DNA of 7,337 nucleotides, taken from assembly GCA_002771395.1 (NCBI GenBank), contig PCSS01000297.1:1-7337 (forward strand), written 5' to 3'. Positions 1-6,340 of the stretch are shown piece after piece. A program made the position numbers and the translations under genes. Position 1 is the first letter of the stretch. Every line of letters begins with the position of its first letter. Origin of the DNA: Bacteroidetes bacterium CG23_combo_of_CG06-09_8_20_14_all_32_9. Lineage in GTDB: Bacteria > Bacteroidota > Bacteroidia > Bacteroidales > GWA2-32-17. Below the pieces are notes generated by a model that worked only from the letters and a program-made list of their open reading frames with translations, searched no databases and had not been told where the DNA came from.

Positions 1-54
1 TTTCATAAATTAAATTATTTAACAAATTAAACAATAAGAAATTTACACGCAGGA

Positions 55-86
55 TATTTATTCTGCATTAACAATGCGAATAAATA
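55..86. repeat. AT-rich 14-bp inverted repeat / hairpin
   Basis: The arms at 55-63 plus 65-69 pair with 73-77 plus 78-86, leaving a three-base loop (AAC, 70-72) and one bulged T at 64. The inner five pairs (GCATT/AATGC) are GC-containing and the outer part is A/T only. A short T run follows at about 97-101 on the plus strand. This could terminate a gene lying left of the window, or be a leader hairpin of a minus-strand gene starting at the left edge. No gene in the window uses it clearly. Confidence 0.5.
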
Positions 87-149
87 ATGTTATATCAATT
101 TTTAAGTAATCTAATTATAATTTTATAATTATTTATCAAACCTTCAGTT

Positions 150-170
150 TTTAAAAACCTGTTAGGTTTT
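150..170 (-). terminator. Probable intrinsic terminator of the small minus-strand gene
   Basis: AAAACCT (154-160) and AGGTTTT (164-170) form a seven-pair stem with a GTT loop. Read on the minus strand, the stem lies about 38 bases past the stop codon at 208-210 and its 3' arm runs into a T tract, as expected for a rho-independent terminator. The palindrome is nearly symmetric, so it could work in both directions. Palindromes of the AACCTGnnAGGTT type are also common dispersed intergenic sequences in Bacteroidota as I recall, so it may be both repeat and terminator. Confidence 0.5.
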
Positions 171-207
171 GCTTGACACAACAATAGTATTTATTCCTTT
201 TGATTTG

Positions 208-735
208 TTAAATATATTTAGGTGGGGGAGTTTGCGGTTTAATTCCCGGAGGAAAATATAAGAATGTAAAAGATGAATCTAATTTTTGAAAATTGTTAGA
301 AAAAGTAAATCTGATTTTCTGAGAAGGTAAATATTGAATAGTTAACAATTTAAACAGGTTTTTAAACAGGCTGTTATTTTTACTCTGACGGTCAATGTTG
401 TTATTAATGTAGTCGTCAAATTTTGCAAAAAGTTCCGTTTCATAATTATCGGTTATACAGTAATAATTTATTATTCCGTTGTTCAGGTTTTCTTTTTTAA
501 CTATATCGTACATAATACCTTTATAGCGAAATTCATTAAGGTCTGTCCAAATTAAAGCGTTTTTATTTACAGGCGAAATCTTTATAACTGTAAGTTTGCC
601 TGTTGGAATATACTGTAAAAGCAACTTTTTAATATCTTTTTTTATAAAATGTTTCTGTATTTCAAATACAAATACATAACCACTCATACTAAAAATCAGG
701 GTAATTAAAAGTAATATGGAAACGGTTTTCTTCAA
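208..735 (-). CDS. Small membrane-anchored hypothetical protein, Bacteroidota family
   Basis: The product is about 175 residues and unknown in function. It starts with a lysine pair and one hydrophobic segment (VSILLLITLIFSMSGYVFVF), which fits a signal anchor or uncleaved signal peptide. A basic stretch (FIKKDIKK) follows. The middle has NEFRYKGIMYDIVKKE and INYYCITDNYETELFAKFDDYI, and the C-terminus is proline-rich (PPGIKPQTPPPKYI). From memory this pattern, including the terminal TPPP, recurs in small uncharacterised Bacteroidota proteins that often sit near TonB-receptor or metal-related genes. I know no biochemical role. There is no ATG start that keeps the hydrophobic segment. In-frame TTG codons exist at 753 and 735. 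I chose 735 because it yields a compact MKKTVSIL-type leader and because a promoter -7 box overlaps 751-758. The upstream TTG at 753 would add six residues. The gene is divergent from the B12 operon, so any link to cobalt or B12 is only positional. Confidence 0.7.
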   Translation of the reverse strand: MKKTVSILLLITLIFSMSGYVFVFEIQKHFIKKDIKKLLLQYIPTGKLTVIKISPVNKNALIWTDLNEFRYKGIMYDIVKKENLNNGIINYYCITDNYETELFAKFDDYINNNIDRQSKNNSLFKNLFKLLTIQYLPSQKIRFTFSNNFQKLDSSFTFLYFPPGIKPQTPPPKYI

Positions 736-750
736 AAAAAATAATTTGAA

Positions 751-780
751 CAAAGGTACATATTTTTAACAAAAGTACAA
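751..780 (-). promoter_or_regulatory. Bacteroidota-type promoter for the minus-strand small gene
   Basis: On the minus strand TTG (780-778) and TACCTTTG (758-751) are separated by 19 bases. This matches the -33 TTG and -7 TAnnTTTG pattern of the Bacteroidota primary sigma factor. Transcription would start near 745, leaving only about ten leader bases before the TTG at 735. A second TAnnTTTG box, TACTTTTG, lies at 777-770 and would serve the TTG at 753 instead. The choice of start codon depends on which box is used. Confidence 0.45.
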
Positions 781-980
781 TTTATGCTGAAAATGGGTTG
801 AATTTTCGTGGAAGCGGAATGTGCTTATACTTGCTAATATGGTTAAAATGAAGATGGTATTTCCAAGTCTTTACATATTTTTCGGCACAAATCATTAATC
901 CTTATGGATAGACACTATTTATCCTTAATTGTACTGTTCATAACTTTTCAAATCTTTTTTATTTATTTCAAAAAATAAAT

Positions 981-988
981 TATCTTTG
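981..988 (+). promoter_or_regulatory. Promoter -7 box of the B12 operon
   Basis: TATCTTTG is an exact match to the Bacteroidota -7 consensus TAnnTTTG. It would place the transcript start at about 993-996, right at the 5' edge of the cobalamin riboswitch fold. The expected -33 region around 957-962 is only T-rich and lacks a clear TTG, so the box is supported mainly by its exact sequence and its position. Confidence 0.55.
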
Positions 989-992
989 CAGC

Positions 993-1164
993 GGTAAAGG
1001 GTAAATCTTTTCGTTTAGAAAAAGATTGTAAGGGAATCACGTTAAAATCGTGAGCAGTTCCCGCTGCTGTAAGTTCCGTAACAATTTCGGAAACTCTCGT
1101 CACTGTTTCGCACCTGCGGAATGGGAAGGCTCTCCGAAAAAGGAACAAGCCAGAAGACCTGCCC
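993..1164 (+). ncRNA. Cobalamin (AdoCbl/B12) riboswitch aptamer
   Basis: This is a cis-acting RNA that binds cobalamin and represses the genes downstream. It is recognised by the B12 box AAGCCAGAAGACCTGCC (1147-1163) and by most other conserved core blocks in order. GGT (993-995) can pair with ACC (1157-1159) as the P1/P2-type closing pairs. GGGAA (1032-1036) pairs with TTCCC (1058-1062). A hairpin TCACG (1037-1041)/CGTGA (1049-1053) has loop TTAAAAT, equivalent to L5. CCCGCTGCTGTAAG (1060-1073) follows. GTTCC (1073-1077) pairs with GGAAC (1142-1146). TTTCGGA (1085-1091) pairs with TCCGAAA (1133-1139). GTCACT (1099-1104) and GGGAAGG (1123-1129) match the family's GCCACU and GGGAAGG blocks. 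A 5' hairpin AATCTTT/AAAGATT (about 1004-1028) fits P2. The aptamer precedes four genes that look like a corrinoid uptake operon, which supports the assignment independently. Confidence 0.95.
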
Positions 1165-1181
1165 AAAACCATTATTTTTCA

Positions 1182-1283
1182 AAGCTTTCGGGATAAAGGC
1201 TTGGGATTAAAATAACAGTTTTTTCCCAATCATTTACTACCAAAGTTTTGAGGTTAACTAATTTATTAACTTTTTAAAACTTT
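1182..1283 (+). promoter_or_regulatory. Putative riboswitch expression platform with start-proximal hairpin
   Basis: Three hairpins are visible between aptamer and start codon. AAGCTTT (1182-1188) pairs with AAAGGCTT (1195-1202) with one bulge. TTGGGA (1201-1206) pairs with TCCCAA (1224-1229). The same TTGGG could instead pair with CCCAA (1162-1166) at the aptamer's 3' edge, so these two pairings exclude each other. Finally AAAGTTTT (1242-1249) pairs with AAAACTTT (1276-1283) and encloses GTTAA (1253-1257)/TTAAC (1266-1270). That last hairpin ends five bases before the ATG at 1289. No stem followed by a U tract is seen, so control of translation start is more likely than termination. This is inference. 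Confidence 0.45.
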
Positions 1284-1288
1284 TTATT

Positions 1289-2284
1289 ATGTTAAAAAAA
1301 ATCGTTTTCTGTGCCTGCTTAAGTAGCGGCATTTTTCAGTCAAAAGCGCAACAAGTTATTAATTTTGAAGATTTATCGCTGCCGCCAGATTCGTTCTGGA
1401 ACGGCTCCGATATGTCGGGCGGGTTTAATTCGAACGTCGCCCATTTTCCAAACAATTTTGTTGATTATGGCGGCGGTTTTACTGCATGGGACGGCTTTGC
1501 TTATTCAAACAAAATTAACGATACATTGCAGAATTTTACAAATATGTACAGTTGCTTTGCAGGGCACCAGTTAAGCGGCTCGGGTATTTTTGGAGTTTCG
1601 TATAATTCTTTCGATTCGAATTATCAGGTAATTCCTACTGAAATAACTTTTTCGGGCGATATTACTCCATTATCGTTTTGGGTTACAAATTCAGCATTTA
1701 CCGCACTTACCATTAAAAACGGAGATTCCTTTAGCAAAAAGTTTGGAGGGGTATCCGGCGACGACCCCGATTGGTTTCGCTTAGATATAATTTGCTATAA
1801 CGGAGCCATAGTTATCGATACCTTTCATTTTTATCTGGCAGATTACCGTTTTTTAAATAATGCACAGGATTATATTGTTAAAGAATGGACTGAAATTAAT
1901 CTGGTGTCCGCATACGTTACGAAAATTGCTTTTCTTCTTTCTTCTTCCGATACAGGAGCTTATGGTATGAATACTCCGGCATATTTTTGCTTTGATAATT
2001 TATACTGGAATATGTCTATTAATATTTTAGAAAATAAATCGTCAGTTTCTTACTTCTATCCAAACCCCACAACAGGAAAAGTGTCAGTAAGCAGTGGCAA
2101 TAGCAGTATAAGCAAAATAGAAATTTACAATATGTTTGGAGAAAAAGTTTACACGGCTTCTCCATTATCTTTGGGAAGGGCAGGGGATGGGCTTCTTGAT
2201 TTATCGGATTTTCCATCAGGAATTTATTTTATTAAGATGAAAATTAACGGAACAGAAACATATCAAAAAATTGTAAAAAATTGA
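1289..2284 (+). CDS. DUF4465 surface protein with T9SS sorting tail (BtuH-like candidate)
   Basis: This is a secreted 331-residue protein, first gene behind the B12 riboswitch. Residues 1-20 are a signal peptide ending SKA before QQ. Residues about 24-245 match the DUF4465 pattern: FEDLSLPPDSFWNGSD, then SGGF, FPNNF, WDGFAYSN, GSGIFGVSY and the closing MNTPAYFCFDNLYW. Residues about 254-331 are a type A T9SS tail: FYPNPTTGKVSV, IEIYNMFGEKVY, LSDFPSGIYFIKM and terminal KIVKN. The protein should therefore cross the outer membrane by the Por system and stay at the surface. As I recall, DUF4465 proteins occur in Bacteroidota B12 loci and relate to the cobalamin-binding BtuH lipoproteins of Bacteroides. 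Cobalamin binding here is inferred from that and from the riboswitch. Residues 291-303 (SPLSLGRAGDGLL) look like an in-frame repeat insertion between two strands of the sorting domain. The ATG at 1289 is well placed for the signal peptide. Confidence 0.9.
   Translation: MLKKIVFCACLSSGIFQSKAQQVINFEDLSLPPDSFWNGSDMSGGFNSNVAHFPNNFVDYGGGFTAWDGFAYSNKINDTLQNFTNMYSCFAGHQLSGSGIFGVSYNSFDSNYQVIPTEITFSGDITPLSFWVTNSAFTALTIKNGDSFSKKFGGVSGDDPDWFRLDIICYNGAIVIDTFHFYLADYRFLNNAQDYIVKEWTEINLVSAYVTKIAFLLSSSDTGAYGMNTPAYFCFDNLYWNMSINILENKSSVSYFYPNPTTGKVSVSSGNSSISKIEIYNMFGEKVYTASPLSLGRAGDGLLDLSDFPSGIYFIKMKINGTETYQKIVKN
2158..2197 (+). repeat. Repeat-derived in-frame insertion in the T9SS tail
   Basis: This G-rich stretch encodes SPLSLGRAGDGLL inside the sorting domain, where related tails pass directly from a VYT-like strand to the LSDFPSG block. 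Its base composition differs sharply from the AT-rich gene around it. It resembles the dispersed TCTCC...TTTGGGGAGGGCAGGGG type of repeat that I recall from Bacteroidota genomes. The seven-base direct repeat GGCTTCT flanks it (2155-2161 and 2190-2196), although the 35-base offset is not a multiple of three, so this may be chance. Confidence 0.5.
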
Positions 2285-3243
2285 AAAAAATATTTTTATC
2301 AATATTAATATTTACAGGAAACTTACAAGTTTTTTCACAATATCCGCCTTCTGTCGGAATGCCCGGCAGCACGGCTGTTTTTACCGATAGCAGCATAATT
2401 GTAAATTGGGCAAAATCCTGTAAAATTCAACGCGGTTTTGTTGATATTTCGGCTATGCACGACAGTCTTGTATCTAATGGCAACGAAGCCGATGCTTTAG
2501 GCAAAGCCGACAATTCTACGGTAAGTCTTGGTGATAGTGGTGTGGCTATTGTTTCATTTAATCCGCCTATATCAAATGGCAGTGGTTTTGATTTTGCTGT
2601 TTTTGAAAATTCCTTCGATGGTGCATTTCTCGAATTAGCTTTTGTAGAAGTTAGCAGCGACAGCATTCACTGGTATCGTTTTGATGCTGTTTCGCTTACG
2701 CCAACAGATACTCAAATAACAACGTTTGGATTATTAAATCCTACTAAAATAAATAATCTTGCAGGAAAATATATCGCTTTGTACGGAACGCCTTTCGATT
2801 TGCAGGAACTTTCCGGAAAACCTTTTTTAAATATTGATTCTGTACCTTATGTTAAATTAATTGACGTAATTGGCAGTATTTCAACTTCGTACTCAACTTT
2901 CGATTCGCAGGGACATAAAATTAACGACCCTTTTCCAACTCCTTTTTTTACCGGAGGTTTCGATTTGGATGCAGTAGGAGTAATTAACGAACAAACGCAA
3001 AATATTTCTTTAGAATTACTCGATAACATTGTTGTTATGCCAAATCCATGCTCAAATGTTATTAATGCCATTGTTAACGGTTGTGGTGATTATGAACTAC
3101 ATGATGTTACCGGCAAAACATTAATCTCCGGTTCATTTTGTAATAAATTTTCTATTCCTGTATCAGATTTGGAACAGGGTTTATATGTATTGAAAGTTAA
3201 TTCAATGGGGAAAATCGGTTTTACAAAGTTCTTGAAAAATTAA
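2281..3243 (+). CDS. T9SS-sorted surface protein of the 'GGFDLDAVGVI' type in a B12 operon
   Basis: This is a 320-residue secreted protein of unknown function. Residues 1-20 are a signal peptide (MKKIFLSILIFTGNLQVFSQ). The body (about 21-240) has NGSGFDFAVFENSFDG (99-114), FLELAFVEVSSD (116-127), INNLAGKYIALYGTPFDL (157-174), YVKLIDVIG (190-198) and FTGGFDLDAVGVI (223-235). I recognise this as a recurring Bacteroidota cell-surface family, probably an all-beta fold, with no function known to me. Residues about 250-320 form a T9SS tail: VVMPNPCSNV, then YELHDVTGK, LEQGLYVLKV and TKFLKN. The start is a TTG that overlaps the previous stop codon (TTGA, 2281-2284). The next in-frame ATG is at residue 27 and would remove the signal peptide. 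Tight coupling between the DUF4465 gene and the receptor gene implies a part in corrinoid capture or hand-over, but ligand binding is inference only. Confidence 0.85.
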   Translation: MKKIFLSILIFTGNLQVFSQYPPSVGMPGSTAVFTDSSIIVNWAKSCKIQRGFVDISAMHDSLVSNGNEADALGKADNSTVSLGDSGVAIVSFNPPISNGSGFDFAVFENSFDGAFLELAFVEVSSDSIHWYRFDAVSLTPTDTQITTFGLLNPTKINNLAGKYIALYGTPFDLQELSGKPFLNIDSVPYVKLIDVIGSISTSYSTFDSQGHKINDPFPTPFFTGGFDLDAVGVINEQTQNISLELLDNIVVMPNPCSNVINAIVNGCGDYELHDVTGKTLISGSFCNKFSIPVSDLEQGLYVLKVNSMGKIGFTKFLKN

Positions 3244-5186
3244 TGAATAACATATTTCACATATTCATTAAAGGTTTAATGTTTTTTTTGTGCATTTTTT
3301 TATCATTTTTCGCAAATTGTCAAACAGATACTGTTCATTTAAAAGAAGTTGAAGTTAAAGAACGGTACCAGTTTTTTCCGGGAATTAACAAATCTTATTG
3401 CGACACTCTACATATAATACAAAGCGTAAGCGCAAACCTTGGTGAAATTCTTTCTTATGAACCGGGTTTAACTGTAAAACGCTTTGGCGATGGAAGTCTG
3501 GCAACGGTTTCGTTTCGTGGCACCGACCCCTCACACACAAAAGTTGAATGGAACGGTATGCCTGTAAATTCAATAATGAATGGTCAGGTTGATTTTTCGC
3601 TGATTCCTGCCTGCCCTACCGATAGAATAAATTTGCTGTATGGTGCCAATAGTCTTGCGTATAAATCCGGAGCATTAGGGGGAATGATAAGTTTAAATTC
3701 TGCAAATACTGAAAATTTAAAACACGGACTTGAATTAAGACAGGAAACAGGAAGTTTTGGTTTGAATAATTCATACCTGGGATTAGTGTTAGGGAAAAAA
3801 ATGCTGAAATCGTTTACACGCTTATCATACCACAAATCGGACAATGATTTTGAATATCAGAATACAGCCATTCTTCCTGTGCAGAAAATGAGACAGAAAA
3901 ATGCGGCTTTTGAGCGACTTGATTTAATGCAGGAATTGCTTTTGCAGAACGGCTTTCATGAGTTTTCGGTACATTTTTGGCAAAACTCCGCATTTCGCTA
4001 TATCCCGCCTTTAATGACCAATGTTTTTTCAGTTGAACATAACGAAACTCAGAATGACCAGGCTACGCGTGTACTTGCTGCATGGAATTACAGACACAAT
4101 TGTTATAGTTCGTTTATTAAACAGGGATTCACTTTCAATAGTTTGAATTATCATTTAAATCATTATTCGGGAAGTTACCCGGTAACATTTATTAATTCGG
4201 AAAGCAAAGAAAAACAGTATTTTGCAAGTGCCGGAACTCGTTATTGTCTATCTAACAATGTGCAGTTAAATGCTTCGTTGGATTATTCTTTTCAGAAAGC
4301 TGAAATATTTGAAGAAATGTTAGGGCAGGGTTATAACGTTTCTTTGAATGTGCTTGACGGAATGGCAGATATTGAAGTGTTCCCATATCGTTGGTTTAAT
4401 ATTACCGCTCTTACAAGAATTAAAAAACAACAAAATAACGAACCTGCTTTTATTCCTGCTGTTTTCTTTTCATTTCGTCCGGTGCAGTCGGTTGTTATTA
4501 AAACTGCATTATCGCACAACGTAAATTTTCCGGCGTTAAACGATTTGTATTTCATACCCGGCGGAAACACTGAACTAAAAACCGAAAAAGGTTTGCAAAG
4601 CGATTTAAATGTTGAATATAACTATCGTTTTGGCAGGAAGTCTTTAAAAAATGATTTTAAAACTGAATTAGACTTTTTTTATACCGACATTATTAACTGG
4701 ATTTTATGGCAACCAACACAATTCGGCTTTTGGACACCACAAAACATAAGGCAGGTAATTTCAAAAGGTTTACAAACAAAATCGTCATTCAGAATAAATT
4801 TGCAGAAAACTAAAATATTTCTGCAAGCCACTTATACGTACAATCTTGCCACAGCAATTGATGACGGTTACATTACAGAACAACTTCCTTATTTACCAAA
4901 ACATTCGGGAAATTTATCTGCAAAAATTAACCTTTCAGATTTTGAGTTTTTTGCTGAAGAAATTTATACCGACACAAGAATTACATCATATTATGGAAGC
5001 TACTCGCATAACCTGGAAAGCACGTGGCTTACAAATATTTCTGCCTCATATTTAATAAAACTTATGAACCTGTCATTTACAGCAGGATTCAGATTGAATA
5101 ATTTATTTAACAAAAACTACCAGATGGTTTTATGGCGACCTATGCCAAATCGTAATGGTTCAATAGTAATAACTATTAAAATATGA
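3243..5186 (+). CDS. btuB: BtuB-like TonB-dependent outer-membrane receptor for cobalamin
   Basis: This is an outer-membrane beta-barrel receptor that imports its ligand into the periplasm using TonB energy. At 647 residues it is close to BtuB size and much smaller than SusC-type receptors. It lacks the N-terminal carboxypeptidase-like extension of SusC types. The signal peptide ends near FFANC (residues 22-26), and TDTVHLKEVEV (28-38) is the likely TonB box. The plug (about 50-152) includes LGEILSYEPGLTVKRFGDG, TVSFRGTDPSHTKVEWNG, LLYGANSLAYKSGALGGMIS. The rest is aromatic, alternating strand sequence. The C-terminal region RLNNLFNKNYQMVLWRPMPN is typical of the BtuB group. The chain ends in isoleucine rather than the usual aromatic residue. 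The ATG overlaps the previous TAA by one base (TAATG). Cobalamin as substrate is inferred from the riboswitch and the BtuG-like neighbour. A cobinamide or other corrinoid preference cannot be told from sequence. Confidence 0.9.
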   Translation: MNNIFHIFIKGLMFFLCIFLSFFANCQTDTVHLKEVEVKERYQFFPGINKSYCDTLHIIQSVSANLGEILSYEPGLTVKRFGDGSLATVSFRGTDPSHTKVEWNGMPVNSIMNGQVDFSLIPACPTDRINLLYGANSLAYKSGALGGMISLNSANTENLKHGLELRQETGSFGLNNSYLGLVLGKKMLKSFTRLSYHKSDNDFEYQNTAILPVQKMRQKNAAFERLDLMQELLLQNGFHEFSVHFWQNSAFRYIPPLMTNVFSVEHNETQNDQATRVLAAWNYRHNCYSSFIKQGFTFNSLNYHLNHYSGSYPVTFINSESKEKQYFASAGTRYCLSNNVQLNASLDYSFQKAEIFEEMLGQGYNVSLNVLDGMADIEVFPYRWFNITALTRIKKQQNNEPAFIPAVFFSFRPVQSVVIKTALSHNVNFPALNDLYFIPGGNTELKTEKGLQSDLNVEYNYRFGRKSLKNDFKTELDFFYTDIINWILWQPTQFGFWTPQNIRQVISKGLQTKSSFRINLQKTKIFLQATYTYNLATAIDDGYITEQLPYLPKHSGNLSAKINLSDFEFFAEEIYTDTRITSYYGSYSHNLESTWLTNISASYLIKLMNLSFTAGFRLNNLFNKNYQMVLWRPMPNRNGSIVITIKI

Positions 5187-6226
5187 GATATTTCCTTTTC
5201 ATTTTCGGATTGGTTTTTTTATTCACTTCCTGCAGAAAAAAAACTGAAAATCCAACCCCTGTTACCATTAATAAACACGGTTTCTTTGTGGTAAACGAGG
5301 GAAACTACACATGGGCAAATTCTTCGCTTTCTTTTTATGATGAAACAAATGATAAGTTTTACCAGGATATTTTTTACGATGCAAACGCCGTTCCTTTGGG
5401 CGATGTAGCTTATTCAATGACTATTTATAAAGATAAAGGATATATTGTTGTAAATAATTCGGGAATAATTTATATGGTGAATATGAGTGATATGAAGTTT
5501 TTAGGAAAAATTACCGGATTCTGCTCTCCACGACAAATGCTTATTGTAAATGATTCATTGGCTTATGTTTCAGATTTATACGATACCCGAATTACAATAA
5601 TTAATTTGCTTACAAATACTATTTCGGGTTATGTGCCGGTAGGACATACTACCGAAAAAATGATTCTTTTATCGGGAAAGATATTCGTAGTATGCTGGTC
5701 GTACGAAAATTTAATTTTTTCATTAGATGCGCTGACAGGAAATAAATTAGATTCTGCCATTACAGGTAAACAACCCAACAGCATTGTTGCCGATAAAAAC
5801 GGAAACCTTTGGGTGCTTTGTGACGGAGGCTTTTCAGGAAGTCAGTACGGACAGGAAAATGCCTCGCTTTGGTGTTTAAATTCCACAAATTTATCAGAAA
5901 TCAAACATTTTATCTTTCCAAATATTCAATCATCACCTACTCACCTTTGCATTAATGGAAGTTACGACACTCTTTTCTTTATTAACAATGATATTTTTAA
6001 AATTGCAATTTCTGAAGATAGTTTACCTGTCATGCCCGCAATTGCTGCCATAGAACGAAATTTTTACGGATTAACAATTAACCCAATTACCGGAGACATT
6101 ATTGTTACCAATGCAAAAAACTATGTGGCAAATGGTGAAGTGTTTATTTATAACATTAATGGACTGTTAAAAAAGACTTTTACAACAGGAGTAAACCCTG
6201 GCTGGGTGGAGATACTTAAAAATTGA
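5183..6226 (+). CDS. BtuG-like beta-propeller surface lipoprotein (YncE/DUF5074-like)
   Basis: This is a 347-residue lipoprotein and the last gene of the operon. Residues 1-17 are a lipoprotein signal peptide with lipobox FTSC, cysteine at position 17. The mature part is a beta-propeller with repeating strand patterns: HGFFVVNEGNYTWANSSLS (32-50), DVAYSMTIYKDKGYIVVNN, PRQMLIVNDSLAYVSDLYD, TEKMILLSGKIFVVCW, NSIVADKNGNLWVLCDGG, THLCINGSYDTLFFINN and GLTINPITGDIIVTN. I count six or seven blades. In Bacteroides thetaiotaomicron, BtuG is a seven-bladed surface lipoprotein that binds B12 extremely tightly and caps BtuB. The family resemblance and the four-base ATGA overlap with the BtuB-like gene support the same role. 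The residues after the cysteine (RKKTEN) hold only one acidic residue, so the usual Bacteroidota lipoprotein surface-export signal is weak. Surface location is by analogy. Confidence 0.85.
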   Translation: MRYFLFIFGLVFLFTSCRKKTENPTPVTINKHGFFVVNEGNYTWANSSLSFYDETNDKFYQDIFYDANAVPLGDVAYSMTIYKDKGYIVVNNSGIIYMVNMSDMKFLGKITGFCSPRQMLIVNDSLAYVSDLYDTRITIINLLTNTISGYVPVGHTTEKMILLSGKIFVVCWSYENLIFSLDALTGNKLDSAITGKQPNSIVADKNGNLWVLCDGGFSGSQYGQENASLWCLNSTNLSEIKHFIFPNIQSSPTHLCINGSYDTLFFINNDIFKIAISEDSLPVMPAIAAIERNFYGLTINPITGDIIVTNAKNYVANGEVFIYNINGLLKKTFTTGVNPGWVEILKN

Positions 6227-6243
6227 AAATACAAAAATTAACG

Positions 6244-6320
6244 ACTGCCTCCTGCTCACTGCCTCCTGCCCGCTGCTTCCTGCTTACCGATTACCGATTA
6301 CTGCTTACTGCTTACCGATT
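6244..6320. repeat. Heptanucleotide tandem array A (11 units)
   Basis: Starting at 6244 the sequence divides without gaps into eleven 7-base units: ACTGCCT, CCTGCTC, ACTGCCT, CCTGCCC, GCTGCTT, CCTGCTT, ACCGATT twice, ACTGCTT twice, ACCGATT. The consensus is roughly MCTGCYT with an ACCGATT variant. It begins 17 bases after the stop codon of the propeller gene. It resembles in form the short tandemly repeated heptamers described in cyanobacteria. No promoter or protein is supported within it. Confidence 0.85.
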
Positions 6321-6340
6321 AATAGATATCCGTTATTTTT

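Noticed and set aside
1..6. Possible minus-strand start codon (ATG AAA) at the left edge
   Set aside because: Only two codons are visible, so no gene can be supported. It may be the start of a gene to the left.
896..930. ATCCTTA direct and inverted repeat pieces as an operator
   Set aside because: The copies are short and imperfect and lie upstream of the predicted promoter without symmetric spacing. Chance is a sufficient explanation in AT-rich DNA.
963..1172. 69-residue minus-strand open frame
   Set aside because: It is the complement of the cobalamin riboswitch. The RNA conservation explains the sequence and the translation shows no protein family features.
2155..2196. GGCTTCT pair as a proven target-site duplication
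   Set aside because: The 35-base offset would shift the frame and the match is only seven bases, so it is noted but not called a transposon footprint.
2427..2666. 79-residue minus-strand open frame inside the second operon gene
   Set aside because: It lies wholly within a convincing plus-strand gene with signal peptide and conserved blocks, and has no start context or recognisable product.
3584..3844. 86-residue minus-strand open frame inside the receptor gene
   Set aside because: It is a shadow of the plug-domain coding sequence of the TonB-dependent receptor.
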